NCBI RefSeq assembly: GCF_016863535.1
Contig: NZ_BOPB01000020.1
Coordinates: 1 to 64,000 of the forward strand
Direction: 5' to 3'
Length of the DNA stretch: 64,000 nucleotides
Source of the DNA: Micromonospora lutea
GTDB lineage: Bacteria; Actinomycetota; Actinomycetes; Mycobacteriales; Micromonosporaceae
The stretch's first letter is position 1, and every line of letters begins with the position of its first letter. Of this stretch, positions 9,024-19,180 are shown in pieces. The position numbers and the translations under genes are program-made. The notes beneath the pieces are model-generated. The model worked only from the letters and a program-made list of their open reading frames with translations, did no database searches and was not told where the DNA came from.

Positions 9024-10676
9024 TCAGCGATCCACCCCGGGCATCAGCGTCAGCCGTAGCGCCTTCTTGTCCGGTTTGCCGACCGGGGTGTGCGGCAGCT
9101 CGTCCAACACCACGAGACGCTCCGGCACCTTGAACGCCGCGAGGCCGCGCGCGGTCAGTGCCGCGGCCAGTCGGCGCAGCGTCAACCCGCGCCCGGGATG
9201 CAGCTGGACGAAGAGACAGAGCCGTTCCCCGACCGCAGGATCGGGCATCGCCACGGCCGCCGCCTCGGCGATCTCCGGTAGCTCCTGCGCCAGCATCTCG
9301 ATCTCACCGGCGGAGATCTTCTCGCCCGCCCGGTTGATCAGTTCCTTGATCCGCCCGCAGACGACGACGTCGCCGCCGTCGGTGAGTCGGACCAGGTCGC
9401 CGGTGCGGTACCAGCCGGCAGCGGTGTAGGAGAGGGCGTTCTGCTCCGGCGCCCGGTAGTAGCCGCGCGGGGTGTACGGGCCACGGGTGAGCAACTCGCC
9501 GATGGTGCCCGCCGCAACCGGCCGTTCCGTGCCCGGCTCCACCACCAGCAACTCGTCGAACGGGCTGAGCGGTCGACCCTGCGTGCGGTGCGCGACTTCG
9601 GGCGGCGCGCCGACCGGTGTGTAGCAGACCAGCCCCTCCGCCATGCCGTAGACCTGCTGCACCTCGCACCCGAGGGCGGGGCCGAGCGCCGCGGCGAGCT
9701 CGGGGGCGAACATGGCCCCGCCGACGTGGACCTGCTGCAGGCTGGACAGGTCCCGCCCGCAGTCGGTGGCCGCCACCGTCCAGGTGATCGCGACCGCCGG
9801 GACCAGCGAGGTCGTGGTGACCCGCTCCGTCTCGACGGCCGCGAACGCCGGGCCCGGGCGGGGCGACGGCAGCAGGACCACCCGACCGCCGCTGTAGAGC
9901 GTTCCCAGCACCCCCGGATTCGCCAGCGGGAAGTTGTGCCCGATCGGTAGCACCGCCAGGTAGACGGTGTCCCGCCCGAACCGGCACACGTCGGCGCAGC
10001 GCCGGATGTTGTACTCGTAGTCGTTGTGGGTGCGGGCGATGACCTTCGGTACGGCGGTGGTGCCGCCGGAGAGCAGGAACAGCGCCACGTCGTCTCCGGC
10101 CGGGGCGAGCGCGTCCAGCCGGCGGCGTCGCGCCTCGACGTCGCCATCGGCGCGCAGCAGGTCCCGCCCGTCGCGCCCCGGGGCGCGGGTGCCCTCGCCG
10201 AACACGAAGACGGGTGTCGGACCGGGCAGCCCGGCCGCCACCCGGTAGGCGAGCGCCTGGTGGTCGTAGTCGCGCCAACGGTCCGGCACGATCAGCGCCC
10301 GGACCCCGACGTGGGCGGCGATCGCGGACAGTTCGTGCTCGCGGTGTTGCGGCAGCATCATCACCGGGGCCACGCCCAGCCGGAAGCAGGCGAGCGTGAC
10401 GACCACGAACTCCCAGCAGTTCGGCAGCTGCAGCAGGACCCGGTGGCCCCGGCGCAGCCCGTTCTCGCTCAGGTGCTCGGCCAGTCCGTCGGCCAGCTCG
10501 GCCAACTCCCGGTAGGTGAGTCGGCGGTCGCCGTCAACCACCGCGACCTGCTCACCCCACCGGTCCGCCCACTCCCACAGGTAGTCACCGAGCGGGCGGC
10601 CGCGCCAGCACTCCGCCGTCCGGTAGGCGTACGCCAGATCCTCCGGCCAGGTCACCAGCCCGTCGTCGGTGGTCAT
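9024..10676 (-). CDS. Aryl acid AMP/CoA ligase (DhbE/NcsB2-like)
   Basis: 550 aa member of the ANL superfamily. It shows the ATP-binding loop LLSGGTTAVPK, a YGMAEG segment, the GWYRTGDL motif, GRIKELINRAGEKIS, and the C-terminal catalytic Lys in PVGKPDKK. Overall similarity in layout is to 2,3-dihydroxybenzoate-AMP ligases and to the ligases that activate naphthoic or salicylic acids in chromoprotein enediyne clusters, where the CoA thioester is passed to an acyltransferase. The start (10676) overlaps the stop of the aromatic PKS by ATGA, so the two are translationally coupled. Likely substrate: the finished or nearly finished product of that PKS (inference). Confidence 0.92.
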   Translation of the reverse strand: MTTDDGLVTWPEDLAYAYRTAECWRGRPLGDYLWEWADRWGEQVAVVDGDRRLTYRELAELADGLAEHLSENGLRRGHRVLLQLPNCWEFVVVTLACFRLGVAPVMMLPQHREHELSAIAAHVGVRALIVPDRWRDYDHQALAYRVAAGLPGPTPVFVFGEGTRAPGRDGRDLLRADGDVEARRRRLDALAPAGDDVALFLLSGGTTAVPKVIARTHNDYEYNIRRCADVCRFGRDTVYLAVLPIGHNFPLANPGVLGTLYSGGRVVLLPSPRPGPAFAAVETERVTTTSLVPAVAITWTVAATDCGRDLSSLQQVHVGGAMFAPELAAALGPALGCEVQQVYGMAEGLVCYTPVGAPPEVAHRTQGRPLSPFDELLVVEPGTERPVAAGTIGELLTRGPYTPRGYYRAPEQNALSYTAAGWYRTGDLVRLTDGGDVVVCGRIKELINRAGEKISAGEIEMLAQELPEIAEAAAVAMPDPAVGERLCLFVQLHPGRGLTLRRLAAALTARGLAAFKVPERLVVLDELPHTPVGKPDKKALRLTLMPGVDR

Positions 10677-13600
10677 CGCGTGCTCCTCGGGTCGGTGCTG
10701 CTTGTCAAATGGCTGGCGAGGTACTCCGCCACGCCCTCGACAGTCGGCCGGTCCCACAGCAGGGTGGTCGGCAGCGGAAGTCGGAACTGCCGTTCCAGGG
10801 CGGCCCGGATCCGCGTCGTCATCACCGAGTCCAGCCCCATCTCCGACAGCGGGCGATGCGGGTCGATCTCGCTGCCGGGCAGTCGCGTCTCGTCGGCGAC
10901 CTGCGCGCTGATCCGCTCCCGCAGGTGGGCGCGGAGCGCGGCGACGTCCAGCCCGGCCCACGGCGGGTCACTGTCGTCCGGTGCGAGGTCCGTCCCCGTT
11001 GCCGGGTCCAGCTCGCTGAGCAGCGGCGGGCGACGACCGCCGGCCGTCTCCGGCAGCACCCGCAGTACGACCGGCTCGCCCAGGTCGTGCCGGTGCGCCT
11101 CTTCCCAGGCGGAGAACGCCTCGGCCGTGCTGACGTCCCCGGTGCCCCGCGCGGCCAGTTCGGCGTTGATGACCGCGCTGGAGGTGGACATGCCGAGTCC
11201 CCGCCAGGAGGTCCAGCGGATACTTCGCGTGCCGGCGTCGCCAGCCGCGCGCCGGTACCGGGCGAGACCGTCCAGGAAGGAGTTGCCCGCCGCGTAGCTG
11301 GCCTGGCCGGGCAGGCCGAGGAGTTGGCCGGCCGAGGAGAAGAGCACGAAGAAGTCGGTGCTGCCCGGCGGGAAGAGCGTGTGCAGGGTCATCGCGGCGA
11401 CCTTGGGTCGGAGCACCTGCCGCAGCGAGGGCTCGTCGAGCGTGTCGAGGGTCCGGTCGTCCAGGACGCCCGCGGCGTGCACCACCCCGCGTACCGGCGG
11501 CAGTCCGTGGGTGGCGGTCCGCAGCAGTCGGGCGGCCTGGTCCGGGTCGGCGATGTCGAGGCGTGCGACGGCGACCGTCACCCCGAACCGCTCCAGTGCC
11601 CGGATGGTCCGCACGGCCGACCGCTGCCCCGGGTCGGTGAGCCGGTCCCACGTCTCGCGCGTCGGCAGGCCGCGCCGTCCGGCCAGGACGATCCGGCGGG
11701 CACCGCGCGCGGCCAGCCACGCCGCCACCTCCAGCCCGAGCGTGCCCAGCCCACCGCTGATCAGGTACGTGCCGTCGGGCCGGCACGACAGCGGCGGCGC
11801 CGCAGGGACTTCCGTGACCGCCCGCAGCCGTGGGATCAACGCATCCCCGTCGCGGACCGCCACCACGTCCTCGCGGTGGCTGGTGCCGACGAGGGTGACG
11901 AGGGTGGACAGGTCGCGTCCGTCGTCGCCGACATCGACGATGCCACCCCAGGTCTCGGGTCGCTCGCCGCCGATGATCCGGCCCAGTCCCCAGAGCGCCC
12001 AGTGGCCGAGCGACTCGCGCCGGATGCCGGTGCGGACACCCCGTGTCACGCACCACAGGCGGGCGCCCCGGCCGGCCGTGACCCGTTGCGCGGTCCGGGC
12101 CAGCAGCCAGGCGTTCGCGGTAACCAGGTCGGACACGTCGTCGGTGCCGGCCTCGGCGGGCACCACCACGACCGCCCGGCCGTCGAGCAGTTCATCGGCG
12201 GCGATCTGGTCCGGGTCGGTGACCTGTCGGCACGGCACCTCCCGCTCGTTCATCCGGGCCGTCAGCCCGTCGGCGAGCGGGGTCGGTGGTCCGACCAGAA
12301 CCACCCCGTCCGGCAGGTCGCCGGGCAGGTGCGGCGCTGGTCGCCAGGCGGTGTCGTACACCAGCGGCGTCCGGTCGTCGAGCTGTGCCACGTCCCGGTC
12401 GAGCAGTCCGTAACGGAGGCCGGTGAGCCGGCCGACCACCTCGTCGTAGGCGTTGACCAGCTCCACATCGACGAGGTCCTCGGCGCGACGGTGGACGGTG
12501 AGCCGGGCACGGGCGACCGCCGCCGGAGACAGCGTGACCCGCGCGATGTGCGCCGGCATCCGCAGCACGTCCGGGCCGGCGAAGACCACCGACGCAATCG
12601 ACAACGCGGCGTCCAGGATCGGCGCCCAGCTGTGGCCACCCGGGGCGTCGGTGTCGGCCTCGACGTCGGCGACCAGACCGTCCGCGGTGCGGCCGAGGTG
12701 GTGGACGACCCAGGGAAAGCCCATCGCGGCCACGCCGAGGGTGGCCAACCGGTCGACGACGTGGTTCTCGTCCAGCACGTCGGTGACCGTGGCGGGCGCG
12801 TCGGCGCGTGCCGACAGGCCGGCGTGCGGGTCGGCGGCGGCGACGGTGTGTGTCACCCAGCCGGCGTGCTCGTCCGGGTCGTCGCCCGGTACACGGGAGT
12901 TCAGTCGCAGGTCCTCGCCTTGACGGACGACCTGGACCTCCCGGGGCCGGGTCACACTGACCGGTGTCCGCAGGGCGACGTCCACCAGGTCGAACCAGCC
13001 CCGTCCGGTGGACGCGGCGGCGAGGAAGGTGTTGAGCAGCACAGCGGCGGGCACGATCTCGACGCCGCGGACCGGGTGCTCGCCGGGGTACGGGCGGTTC
13101 CGGTGATCCAGGCGCGTCAGCCAGACATCGACGGGGCAGGCACCCCGCACCACCATCCGCCCGCCGAGCAGCGTGTGGCCGGCCCGGTCGTGGCGGGTAC
13201 CGGTCGCGCCGGCCGGTGGCGACGGCTCCGCCGCCCAGTGCCGGCGGCGCTGCCACGCCGGGGTGGGCAGATCCGCCAGGTCGCCGTCGGGCCACAGCGC
13301 CGACCAGTCCACCGCCGCACCGTGCCGGTAGAGATCACCGAGACCGGTCAGCAGCGTCTCGCGCCCGGCGCAACCCCGGCGCAGCGAGTACGCCACCCGG
13401 GTGTCGGTCAGCGACCGAGCAGCCAGCGTGTCGTCGATCGAGTGGGCCACGATCGGATGTCCGGACACCTCCAGGAAGAGCCGGTGACCGTCCTCGGCGG
13501 CGGCCGTCACCGCCTGGGCGAAGCGGACGACGCCGCGCAGGTTCCGCGCCCAGTAATCCCCGTCCCGCGGTGCGGTCGAGCGAGGGTCCGCGAGCGCGGT

Positions 13601-15850
13601 CGTGTACACCGGTGTGTGGGCGTCGGTGGGCGGCAGGTCGGCAGCCGCGCGCCGCAACCCGTCCAGCAGCGGGTCCATCTGCGGGCTGTGGAACGCCACG
13701 TCGGAGTTGACCGTCCGCACCCGCGTCCCATCGGCCCGCCACCGCGCGGCGACCTCGGCGATCGCCGCCACGTCGCCGGAGAGCACACAGGCGTGGGGGG
13801 AGGCGGTGATCGCCACGACCACGTCGGAGCGCCCCCGCAGCCGCCGCTGCGCCTCGCCGGCGTCGATGTCGACGATCACCATCGCGCCGGCCCCGGCGAC
13901 ATCGCGCAGCAGCGCGGACCGGCGGCAGACGAGCCGGGCGCCCTGGTCGAGGGTGAGCATTCCGGCGGTCACCGCCGCCGCGATCTCGCCGACGGAGTGG
14001 CCGATCACGGCGGCGGGGCGCAGCCCGAGCGACCGCCAGGTGGCGGCGAGCGCGACCTGGACAGCGAAGATCATCGGTTGTACCACGTCCACCGGCTGGG
14101 TCCGGTCGTCGAACAGTGCCGACCGCGCCGACCAACCCGCCTCCGTCAGGAAGATCGGATCGAGCCGGTCGAACACGTCGGCGAACGCGGGGGTGTCGTC
14201 GATCAGGTCCCGGCCGAGCCCCGTCCAGTGCGAGCCGTGCCCGGAGAAGACCCAGACCATCTCCCGCTCCCCGGCCGGCGCGGCATCCGCGGCACCGCCG
14301 CGTCCGGTCGCCGCGTGCTCCCGGAGCCGGTCGATCAGCTCGGCCCGGCCGGCGGCGACGACGGCAGCGCGGTAGGGCAGGTGGCTGCGGCGTCGGGCGA
14401 GGGTGTGACCCACATCGGTGGCGGCCAGGTCCGGATCCGCTTCGAGGCGGGTGGCGAGGCGGTCGGCGTACTGCCGCAGCGCGGTGGGGGACACGCCCGA
14501 CAGCGGGTACAGCCGGGGCCCGTCTGGCCCGGGTCGGTGCGGCCGGCGCGGCACCGGATCGGGCTCCTCGACGACGAGGTGCGCGATGGTCCCGCCGTAC
14601 CCGTAGCCGGAGATCGCCGCCCGCCGGGGGCTGTCCCCCCGGGGCCAGGGCGTTCCCTCCCGGACCACCCGCATCCGGGACGATTCCCAGTCCACCGCCG
14701 GGTTGGGCTGGGTGACCCGCAGACTCGGCGGAAGCAGGTCGTGCCGGAGAGCGAGGACCGTCTTGATCACACCGGCCACGCCCGCGCCGGCCTCCAGGTG
14801 GCCGATGTTCGGTTTCACCGAGCCGATCAGCAGCGGACGGGCGGGAGGCCGCCCCACCCCGTAGACCGCCGCGAGCGCGCCCGCCTCCAGCGGGTCGCCG
14901 ACCGGAGTCCCGGTGCCGTGCGCCTCGACGTAGTCGACGGTGCTCGGGTCGATGTCGGCGTCGCGGCACGCGCGGCGCATCAGCTCGGCCTGCGCGCGCC
15001 CGTTCGGGGCCATGATGCCGTTGGTCCGCCCGTCCTGGCGGACGGCGCTACCGCGGAGCACGGCCAGGATCCGGTCGCCGTCGCGGTGGGCCTCGACGAG
15101 GCGCTTGAGCACCACCACGCCGCCGCCCTCGCCCCGGCCGTAGCCGTCGGCGCCGGCGTCGAAGGACTTGCAGCGCCCGTCCGGCGCGGTCGCTCCCGCC
15201 GCATCAAGGACCAGGGTGAGGCCGGGGGCGGCCATCACCAGCACGCCGCCGGCCAGGGCGAGGTCGCACTCGCCGGCGCGCAGCGCCTGCGCCGCCAGGT
15301 GGATGGCGACCAGTGAGGAGGAGCAGGCGGTGTCCACGGTCATGCTGGGTCCGTGCAGGTCCAGCACGTACGACACCCGGTTGGCCACCGCACAGTACGC
15401 ACCACCGATCCCGGTCCACGCCTCGACGCGAGGCAGGTCCTCCAGCAGCCGACGGCCGTAGTCGTCCGTGCCGACCCCCATGAAGACGCCGGCGTCGCCG
15501 CCAGCCAGCCCTCTCGGTGGTATCCCGGCGTGTTCCAGCGCCTCCCAGGCCAGCTCCAGCACGATCCGTTGCTGGGGGTCGAGCAGGGCCGCCTCCCGGG
15601 GAGTGATGTCGAAGAAGTCGGCGTCGAAGCCGGCGATGTCGCTGAGAAAGGAGCCGTGCCGAGTTGCCCCGCCCACCGCCTCCGCATGCTCTGGGCTCTG
15701 CCGGGCGTACCAACTCCAGCGGTCGTCGGGGATCTCCCCGACGGTGTCCCGGCCGTCGCGCAACAACGCCCAGAACGTCTCGGGCGAATCGACGTCACCG
15801 GCGAACCGGCAGGCCATCCCCACGATGGCGATGGGTTCGGACGAGGTCAT
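10673..15850 (-). CDS. Iterative type I aromatic PKS (6-MSA/naphthoate type), KS-AT-DH-KR-ACP
   Basis: 1725 aa, close to the usual size of bacterial 6-methylsalicylate, orsellinate and naphthoate synthases. KS: Cys176 in DTACSSSL, with the His motifs EAHGTGT and NIGHLEAG. AT: GHSVGE with Ser619. DH/thioester-hydrolase-like domain: HxxxGxxxxP starting at His925. KR: SGGLGTLG near residue 1365, with a SSAG...YAAGN active site. ACP: GLDSV with Ser1675. There is no thioesterase. In the neocarzinostatin, maduropeptin and kedarcidin clusters, enzymes of this architecture make the aryl acid that caps the enediyne. The ATG at 15850 follows AAGGAG. It lies between a methyltransferase and the aryl acid ligase in one leftward operon. 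Ring type (salicylate or naphthoate) cannot be read from sequence. Confidence 0.95.
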   Translation of the reverse strand: MTSSEPIAIVGMACRFAGDVDSPETFWALLRDGRDTVGEIPDDRWSWYARQSPEHAEAVGGATRHGSFLSDIAGFDADFFDITPREAALLDPQQRIVLELAWEALEHAGIPPRGLAGGDAGVFMGVGTDDYGRRLLEDLPRVEAWTGIGGAYCAVANRVSYVLDLHGPSMTVDTACSSSLVAIHLAAQALRAGECDLALAGGVLVMAAPGLTLVLDAAGATAPDGRCKSFDAGADGYGRGEGGGVVVLKRLVEAHRDGDRILAVLRGSAVRQDGRTNGIMAPNGRAQAELMRRACRDADIDPSTVDYVEAHGTGTPVGDPLEAGALAAVYGVGRPPARPLLIGSVKPNIGHLEAGAGVAGVIKTVLALRHDLLPPSLRVTQPNPAVDWESSRMRVVREGTPWPRGDSPRRAAISGYGYGGTIAHLVVEEPDPVPRRPHRPGPDGPRLYPLSGVSPTALRQYADRLATRLEADPDLAATDVGHTLARRRSHLPYRAAVVAAGRAELIDRLREHAATGRGGAADAAPAGEREMVWVFSGHGSHWTGLGRDLIDDTPAFADVFDRLDPIFLTEAGWSARSALFDDRTQPVDVVQPMIFAVQVALAATWRSLGLRPAAVIGHSVGEIAAAVTAGMLTLDQGARLVCRRSALLRDVAGAGAMVIVDIDAGEAQRRLRGRSDVVVAITASPHACVLSGDVAAIAEVAARWRADGTRVRTVNSDVAFHSPQMDPLLDGLRRAAADLPPTDAHTPVYTTALADPRSTAPRDGDYWARNLRGVVRFAQAVTAAAEDGHRLFLEVSGHPIVAHSIDDTLAARSLTDTRVAYSLRRGCAGRETLLTGLGDLYRHGAAVDWSALWPDGDLADLPTPAWQRRRHWAAEPSPPAGATGTRHDRAGHTLLGGRMVVRGACPVDVWLTRLDHRNRPYPGEHPVRGVEIVPAAVLLNTFLAAASTGRGWFDLVDVALRTPVSVTRPREVQVVRQGEDLRLNSRVPGDDPDEHAGWVTHTVAAADPHAGLSARADAPATVTDVLDENHVVDRLATLGVAAMGFPWVVHHLGRTADGLVADVEADTDAPGGHSWAPILDAALSIASVVFAGPDVLRMPAHIARVTLSPAAVARARLTVHRRAEDLVDVELVNAYDEVVGRLTGLRYGLLDRDVAQLDDRTPLVYDTAWRPAPHLPGDLPDGVVLVGPPTPLADGLTARMNEREVPCRQVTDPDQIAADELLDGRAVVVVPAEAGTDDVSDLVTANAWLLARTAQRVTAGRGARLWCVTRGVRTGIRRESLGHWALWGLGRIIGGERPETWGGIVDVGDDGRDLSTLVTLVGTSHREDVVAVRDGDALIPRLRAVTEVPAAPPLSCRPDGTYLISGGLGTLGLEVAAWLAARGARRIVLAGRRGLPTRETWDRLTDPGQRSAVRTIRALERFGVTVAVARLDIADPDQAARLLRTATHGLPPVRGVVHAAGVLDDRTLDTLDEPSLRQVLRPKVAAMTLHTLFPPGSTDFFVLFSSAGQLLGLPGQASYAAGNSFLDGLARYRRAAGDAGTRSIRWTSWRGLGMSTSSAVINAELAARGTGDVSTAEAFSAWEEAHRHDLGEPVVLRVLPETAGGRRPPLLSELDPATGTDLAPDDSDPPWAGLDVAALRAHLRERISAQVADETRLPGSEIDPHRPLSEMGLDSVMTTRIRAALERQFRLPLPTTLLWDRPTVEGVAEYLASHLTSSTDPRSTR

Positions 15851-15913
15851 AACAGCTCCTTGACGCGTGGCGAGGGCACCGGACGCGGCGGTCAGGTGCG
15901 GCCCAGGCGGCGC

Positions 15914-16960
15914 CTATCGGCGGCCGACGACGAGCGCGTGGCTGAATCCCATGTCCTCGTACCGCTCGACCTCGGAGAAGCCGGCGTCGAGGACCGCCTG
16001 TTCCATGTCGGCGGCGGAGTAGGCCATCCCCTCGCCCGAGGCGAGGGCGAGAAAGTAGGGGGACACCAACCCGGCACTCATCGGACCGGTGCCCCTGTCG
16101 TCCGAGACGAAGTTGTAGACGAGGCAGACCCCGCCGTCCGGCAACGCGGCCCGGCACCGGCGCAGCAACTCCGTGTTCCGCTCCCGGGACCAGATCTCGA
16201 AGATGTGGAAGACGAGGACGGCGTCGGCGCCCTCGGGTAGTGGCTCGGTCATGATGTCGCCCGCGTGGAAGCGCACGCGTCGCCGCAGGTCCGGATCGTC
16301 CACACGATCGGCGGCGAGCTGGGTGACGCTCTCCTGGTCGAAGACGGTGACCGTGAGGCCCGGGTAGCGCCGGGCGAGGTGGATGGCGTTCGTCCCGTCG
16401 CCGCCACCGACGTCGACCGCTTGCCGGACACCGCTGAGGTCGTAACGGTCCAACAGCGGACCGATCGCCTTGCGCGAGGCGTCCCTCATGTTCGCGTAGA
16501 AGACCCGTTGCAGCTCCGGATGGGCGGTGAGCCGTTCGTAGAGAGTGGATCCGGGGCCGTCGAGGTGCCGCAGTCCGATGTTGGTGCCCTGGCGGACGGA
16601 CTCCGCCAGGTCGGGCAGCGCCTGGTTAATCACCTTGGCCTGCACATCGACAAGTGGGCCGAGGTAACGCGGGCCGGAACGCAGCAGCTTGCGGCGGGTC
16701 ATCCCGGCGTTGACGTACGCGTCGCCGCGCTTGTCGACCAGCCGCAGCGCGCAGAGTCCGAGCAGCATGACGCGGGCCGGCTGGGCCTCGATGCCCAGCG
16801 CCTGCGCCAACCGCGGGGGATCCATCCCACCGTAGTGCTCCAGGTGTTCGAAGATCCCCAGCTCCAGGGCCGTACGGAGCAGCTCGAACGCGGTGGTGCC
16901 GTGGGCCAGCAGCCGGAGGTAGTCGGATTCCGAAACCGCCACGTGCCGGTCGGTGCCCAT
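15914..16960 (-). CDS. SAM-dependent aryl methyltransferase (NcsB1-like)
   Basis: 348 aa with the two-part layout of small-molecule O-methyltransferases: an N-terminal helical/winged dimerisation domain (about 1-110) and a Rossmann methyltransferase domain with VDVGGGDGTNAI as SAM motif I. GDIMTEPLPEGADAVLVFHI and the C-terminal SEVERYEDMGFSHALVVGRR fit the same family. It is the first gene of the operon with the aromatic PKS and ligase, 63 bp ahead of the PKS, with AAGGAG before its ATG. It is expected to methylate an oxygen of the aryl acid. A C-methyl role (as proposed for some dimethylsalicylate pathways) cannot be excluded. Confidence 0.9.
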   Translation of the reverse strand: MGTDRHVAVSESDYLRLLAHGTTAFELLRTALELGIFEHLEHYGGMDPPRLAQALGIEAQPARVMLLGLCALRLVDKRGDAYVNAGMTRRKLLRSGPRYLGPLVDVQAKVINQALPDLAESVRQGTNIGLRHLDGPGSTLYERLTAHPELQRVFYANMRDASRKAIGPLLDRYDLSGVRQAVDVGGGDGTNAIHLARRYPGLTVTVFDQESVTQLAADRVDDPDLRRRVRFHAGDIMTEPLPEGADAVLVFHIFEIWSRERNTELLRRCRAALPDGGVCLVYNFVSDDRGTGPMSAGLVSPYFLALASGEGMAYSAADMEQAVLDAGFSEVERYEDMGFSHALVVGRR

Positions 16961-17273
16961 GGTTCTCCTTCCCGCCCGAGCCGGACGGTCCGACCGGACC
17001 TCCCGGTGGTGTGGCGGCTGCGGGGACGCACCGATCGTGGTCGCGACGGTGCTCGCCGGGCACCTCCGTGAGTGCGCCTCCTGAGGGCGGCGTCGGGCCG
17101 GCCAGGCCTACGGCGGTGTCCGGCCGGCTGCGCATGAGGCGGTGTCCGGGTCAGCGCACGACGGAAGGTGTGCTCGCCCCCTCGACGGTGCCAGCATCGA
17201 ACACAAGGCCGGGCCGCGTCTGTTGCGGGAAGGGGATGCGGCCCGGCCGCTGAGGACGGCGGTGTGGAGGGAC
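16961..17273. other. 313-bp divergent promoter region
   Basis: It separates the leftward aryl-acid operon from the rightward flavoprotein gene, so both promoters should lie here. No clear operator palindrome or small gene is visible. Confidence 0.4.
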
Positions 17274-19103
17274 ATGGGCGCGCGGCGGGTGGCGATAATC
17301 GGTGCCGGCCCGGCCGGACTCTTCCTCGGCCGGCTGCTCGGCCTCACGACACGCGCGACGGCAGTCGACGTGTACGAGCGTGCCGCTCCCGGTGACACCG
17401 GCGGCTTCGGCATCGCCCTGTCCGAGAAGACGATGCGGCAGCTCTCGGCCGGCGACCGGGTGGTCGCCGAGCGGATCGGGCAGGCCGCCCGGCCGCTGTC
17501 CGGCATCGAGCTGCGGCTGCCTGACCGGCGGCTGCGCTACGACAACTTCCCGGTCGCCACCATCTCCCGCGCATCCCTGCTGGCCGTACTGAGCGAGCAG
17601 GCGCGCCAGGCCGGAGTGCGTGTGCACCACGGATGCGACGTACGCGCCGCCGATCTCGACGCCGATGTGACCGTCCTCGCCGACGGGGCCCGCTCGACGA
17701 ACCGTACAGCGCGGGCGGCGGCGTTCGGCACCACCGTCCGCACCGGCCTCGCCCGCTACATCTGGCTCGGTACCGACGCCGACCTCGGTGACGCCGCGAC
17801 GATGTTCTTCGTGCCCACCGAGCACGGACCGATGGCCGCCCACGCCTACTCCTGCGGCGCCGGCCCGAGCACCGTGGTGGTCGAGATGGACGAGGACACC
17901 TGGCGCCGGGCCGGTCTCGACCAGCCACGCCACGCCGGCACGGTGCCCGGCGAGATCGGCCCGGCCGGGTTGGCTCTGCTCGACGACGTCTTCGCCGAGC
18001 AACTGGGCGCTCCACTGTTCGCCGACCGCAGCCGGTGGTCCCGGTTCCCAGTGGTGACGAACCGGCGCTGGTCGGACGAGAACGTCGTGTTGATCGGCGA
18101 CGCCGCGCACACCGCACACTTCACTGTCGCGTCGGGCACCTCGATGGCGCTCGCCGACGCGCTGGCCCTGGCGGCGGCGTTGCACCGACAGGACACCGTG
18201 GCCGACTCCTTCGCCGCGTACGAGCGTCAACGCCGGCCCGCCGCGGCGCGCGTGCAGCGCCTGGCGGCGCCCAGCATGCGGTGGTGGGAGACCTACGGGC
18301 GGCGGATGCAGCTGCCGGCGGCGCAGTTCGGCCTGCACTTCATCACCCGTACGACCGCGCTCAGCTACCTCGGCCTGCGGCGACGTTGCCCAGCCCCGGT
18401 CGACGCGGCGGAGACGGCGTTCCGGCAGGCCGTCGCCGCTGAATCCGGCGGAACCCCGGTCGCGGACGGCGCGACCGCCAGCGGCTGCGCGGCCGATCGT
18501 GTCGCTGCGGCCACACCGCCGGCATCGACCACCGGCCGCAACGCGGTCGCCGAGCCGTTCACCGTGCCCGGGCTGCGCCTACCCCACCGGCTGGTCGGCG
18601 TTGGCGGGCCCCACCCCGCAGCGCCCAGGTGGGACGGACCGCGTCCCACCCCCGCCGGGTGGCTGGAGCCGTGGCCGTGCCCCGCCCGCCCGGCGGGCAC
18701 CGGCTGGGCCCCGGGCACCGAGGGTCGGCTGCTGGCCCCGGGGCGACACCCGCTGCGGTTCGTCGCCCGATCGACAGCCGATCCGTGGACCGCCGACGAG
18801 ACACTGCGCGAGCTGGCCGGGTGCCAACGCCGTGGGGTCCACGGCGTGCTGCTGCTGCCCGGTGCGCCTGGCTGGTGGGATCGTGCCGTGGAACTCGGCG
18901 GTCGGATCCGAACGGAGCTGGGCCTGGTGGTCGCCGGCTGCGTGCCGGCTGACTGGTCGAGCGACCTGTGCCGGGACGCCGCCGTCGACGCCTGGCCGGC
19001 GCGGATCCATCTGGCCCTCGTCTCGGCGCGGCTGGACCTGGTCGCGCAGTGGCCGTACCCGGCGTCGGACCTCGCCGCGCCCGCCCTGCTGGACGAGGCG
19101 TGA
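17274..19103 (+). CDS. FAD monooxygenase with degenerate OYE-like tail (salicylyl/anthraniloyl-CoA hydroxylase-like)
   Basis: 609 aa. The N-terminal 400 residues form a class A flavin hydroxylase: FAD dinucleotide motif IIGAGPAG near residue 8 and the second FAD motif GDAAHTAHFTVASGTSMALAD, which closely follows the salicylyl-CoA 5-hydroxylase/2-aminobenzoyl-CoA monooxygenase pattern. After a linker (about 400-440), FTVPGLRLPHRLVGVGG resembles the start of an Old-Yellow-Enzyme barrel. Only about 170 residues follow, much less than a whole barrel. Start: ATG 17274 after GGAGG. It is divergent from the aryl-acid operon, which makes ring hydroxylation of the aryl-CoA made by the ligase at 9024 the most likely role (inference). 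Confidence 0.85.
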   Translation: MGARRVAIIGAGPAGLFLGRLLGLTTRATAVDVYERAAPGDTGGFGIALSEKTMRQLSAGDRVVAERIGQAARPLSGIELRLPDRRLRYDNFPVATISRASLLAVLSEQARQAGVRVHHGCDVRAADLDADVTVLADGARSTNRTARAAAFGTTVRTGLARYIWLGTDADLGDAATMFFVPTEHGPMAAHAYSCGAGPSTVVVEMDEDTWRRAGLDQPRHAGTVPGEIGPAGLALLDDVFAEQLGAPLFADRSRWSRFPVVTNRRWSDENVVLIGDAAHTAHFTVASGTSMALADALALAAALHRQDTVADSFAAYERQRRPAAARVQRLAAPSMRWWETYGRRMQLPAAQFGLHFITRTTALSYLGLRRRCPAPVDAAETAFRQAVAAESGGTPVADGATASGCAADRVAAATPPASTTGRNAVAEPFTVPGLRLPHRLVGVGGPHPAAPRWDGPRPTPAGWLEPWPCPARPAGTGWAPGTEGRLLAPGRHPLRFVARSTADPWTADETLRELAGCQRRGVHGVLLLPGAPGWWDRAVELGGRIRTELGLVVAGCVPADWSSDLCRDAAVDAWPARIHLALVSARLDLVAQWPYPASDLAAPALLDEA

Positions 19104-19121
19104 GACGACCGCCGCAGCACC

Positions 19122-19160
19122 CGTCCGGCCGCCGTACGCGGTACGCGCGGCGGCCGGACG
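19122..19160. terminator. Bidirectional terminator hairpin
   Basis: Perfect 13-bp stem (19122-19134 with 19148-19160) in the 77-bp gap between the convergent genes ending at 19103 and 19181. Confidence 0.75.
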
Positions 19161-19180
19161 TTGCCGGTGCAGCCGAAGGA

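Noticed and set aside
10709..15316. 1535-codon open frame opposite the aromatic PKS
   Set aside because: Typical high-GC antisense shadow. The translation is Arg/Gly/Val-rich without any domain, whereas the other strand encodes a full PKS.
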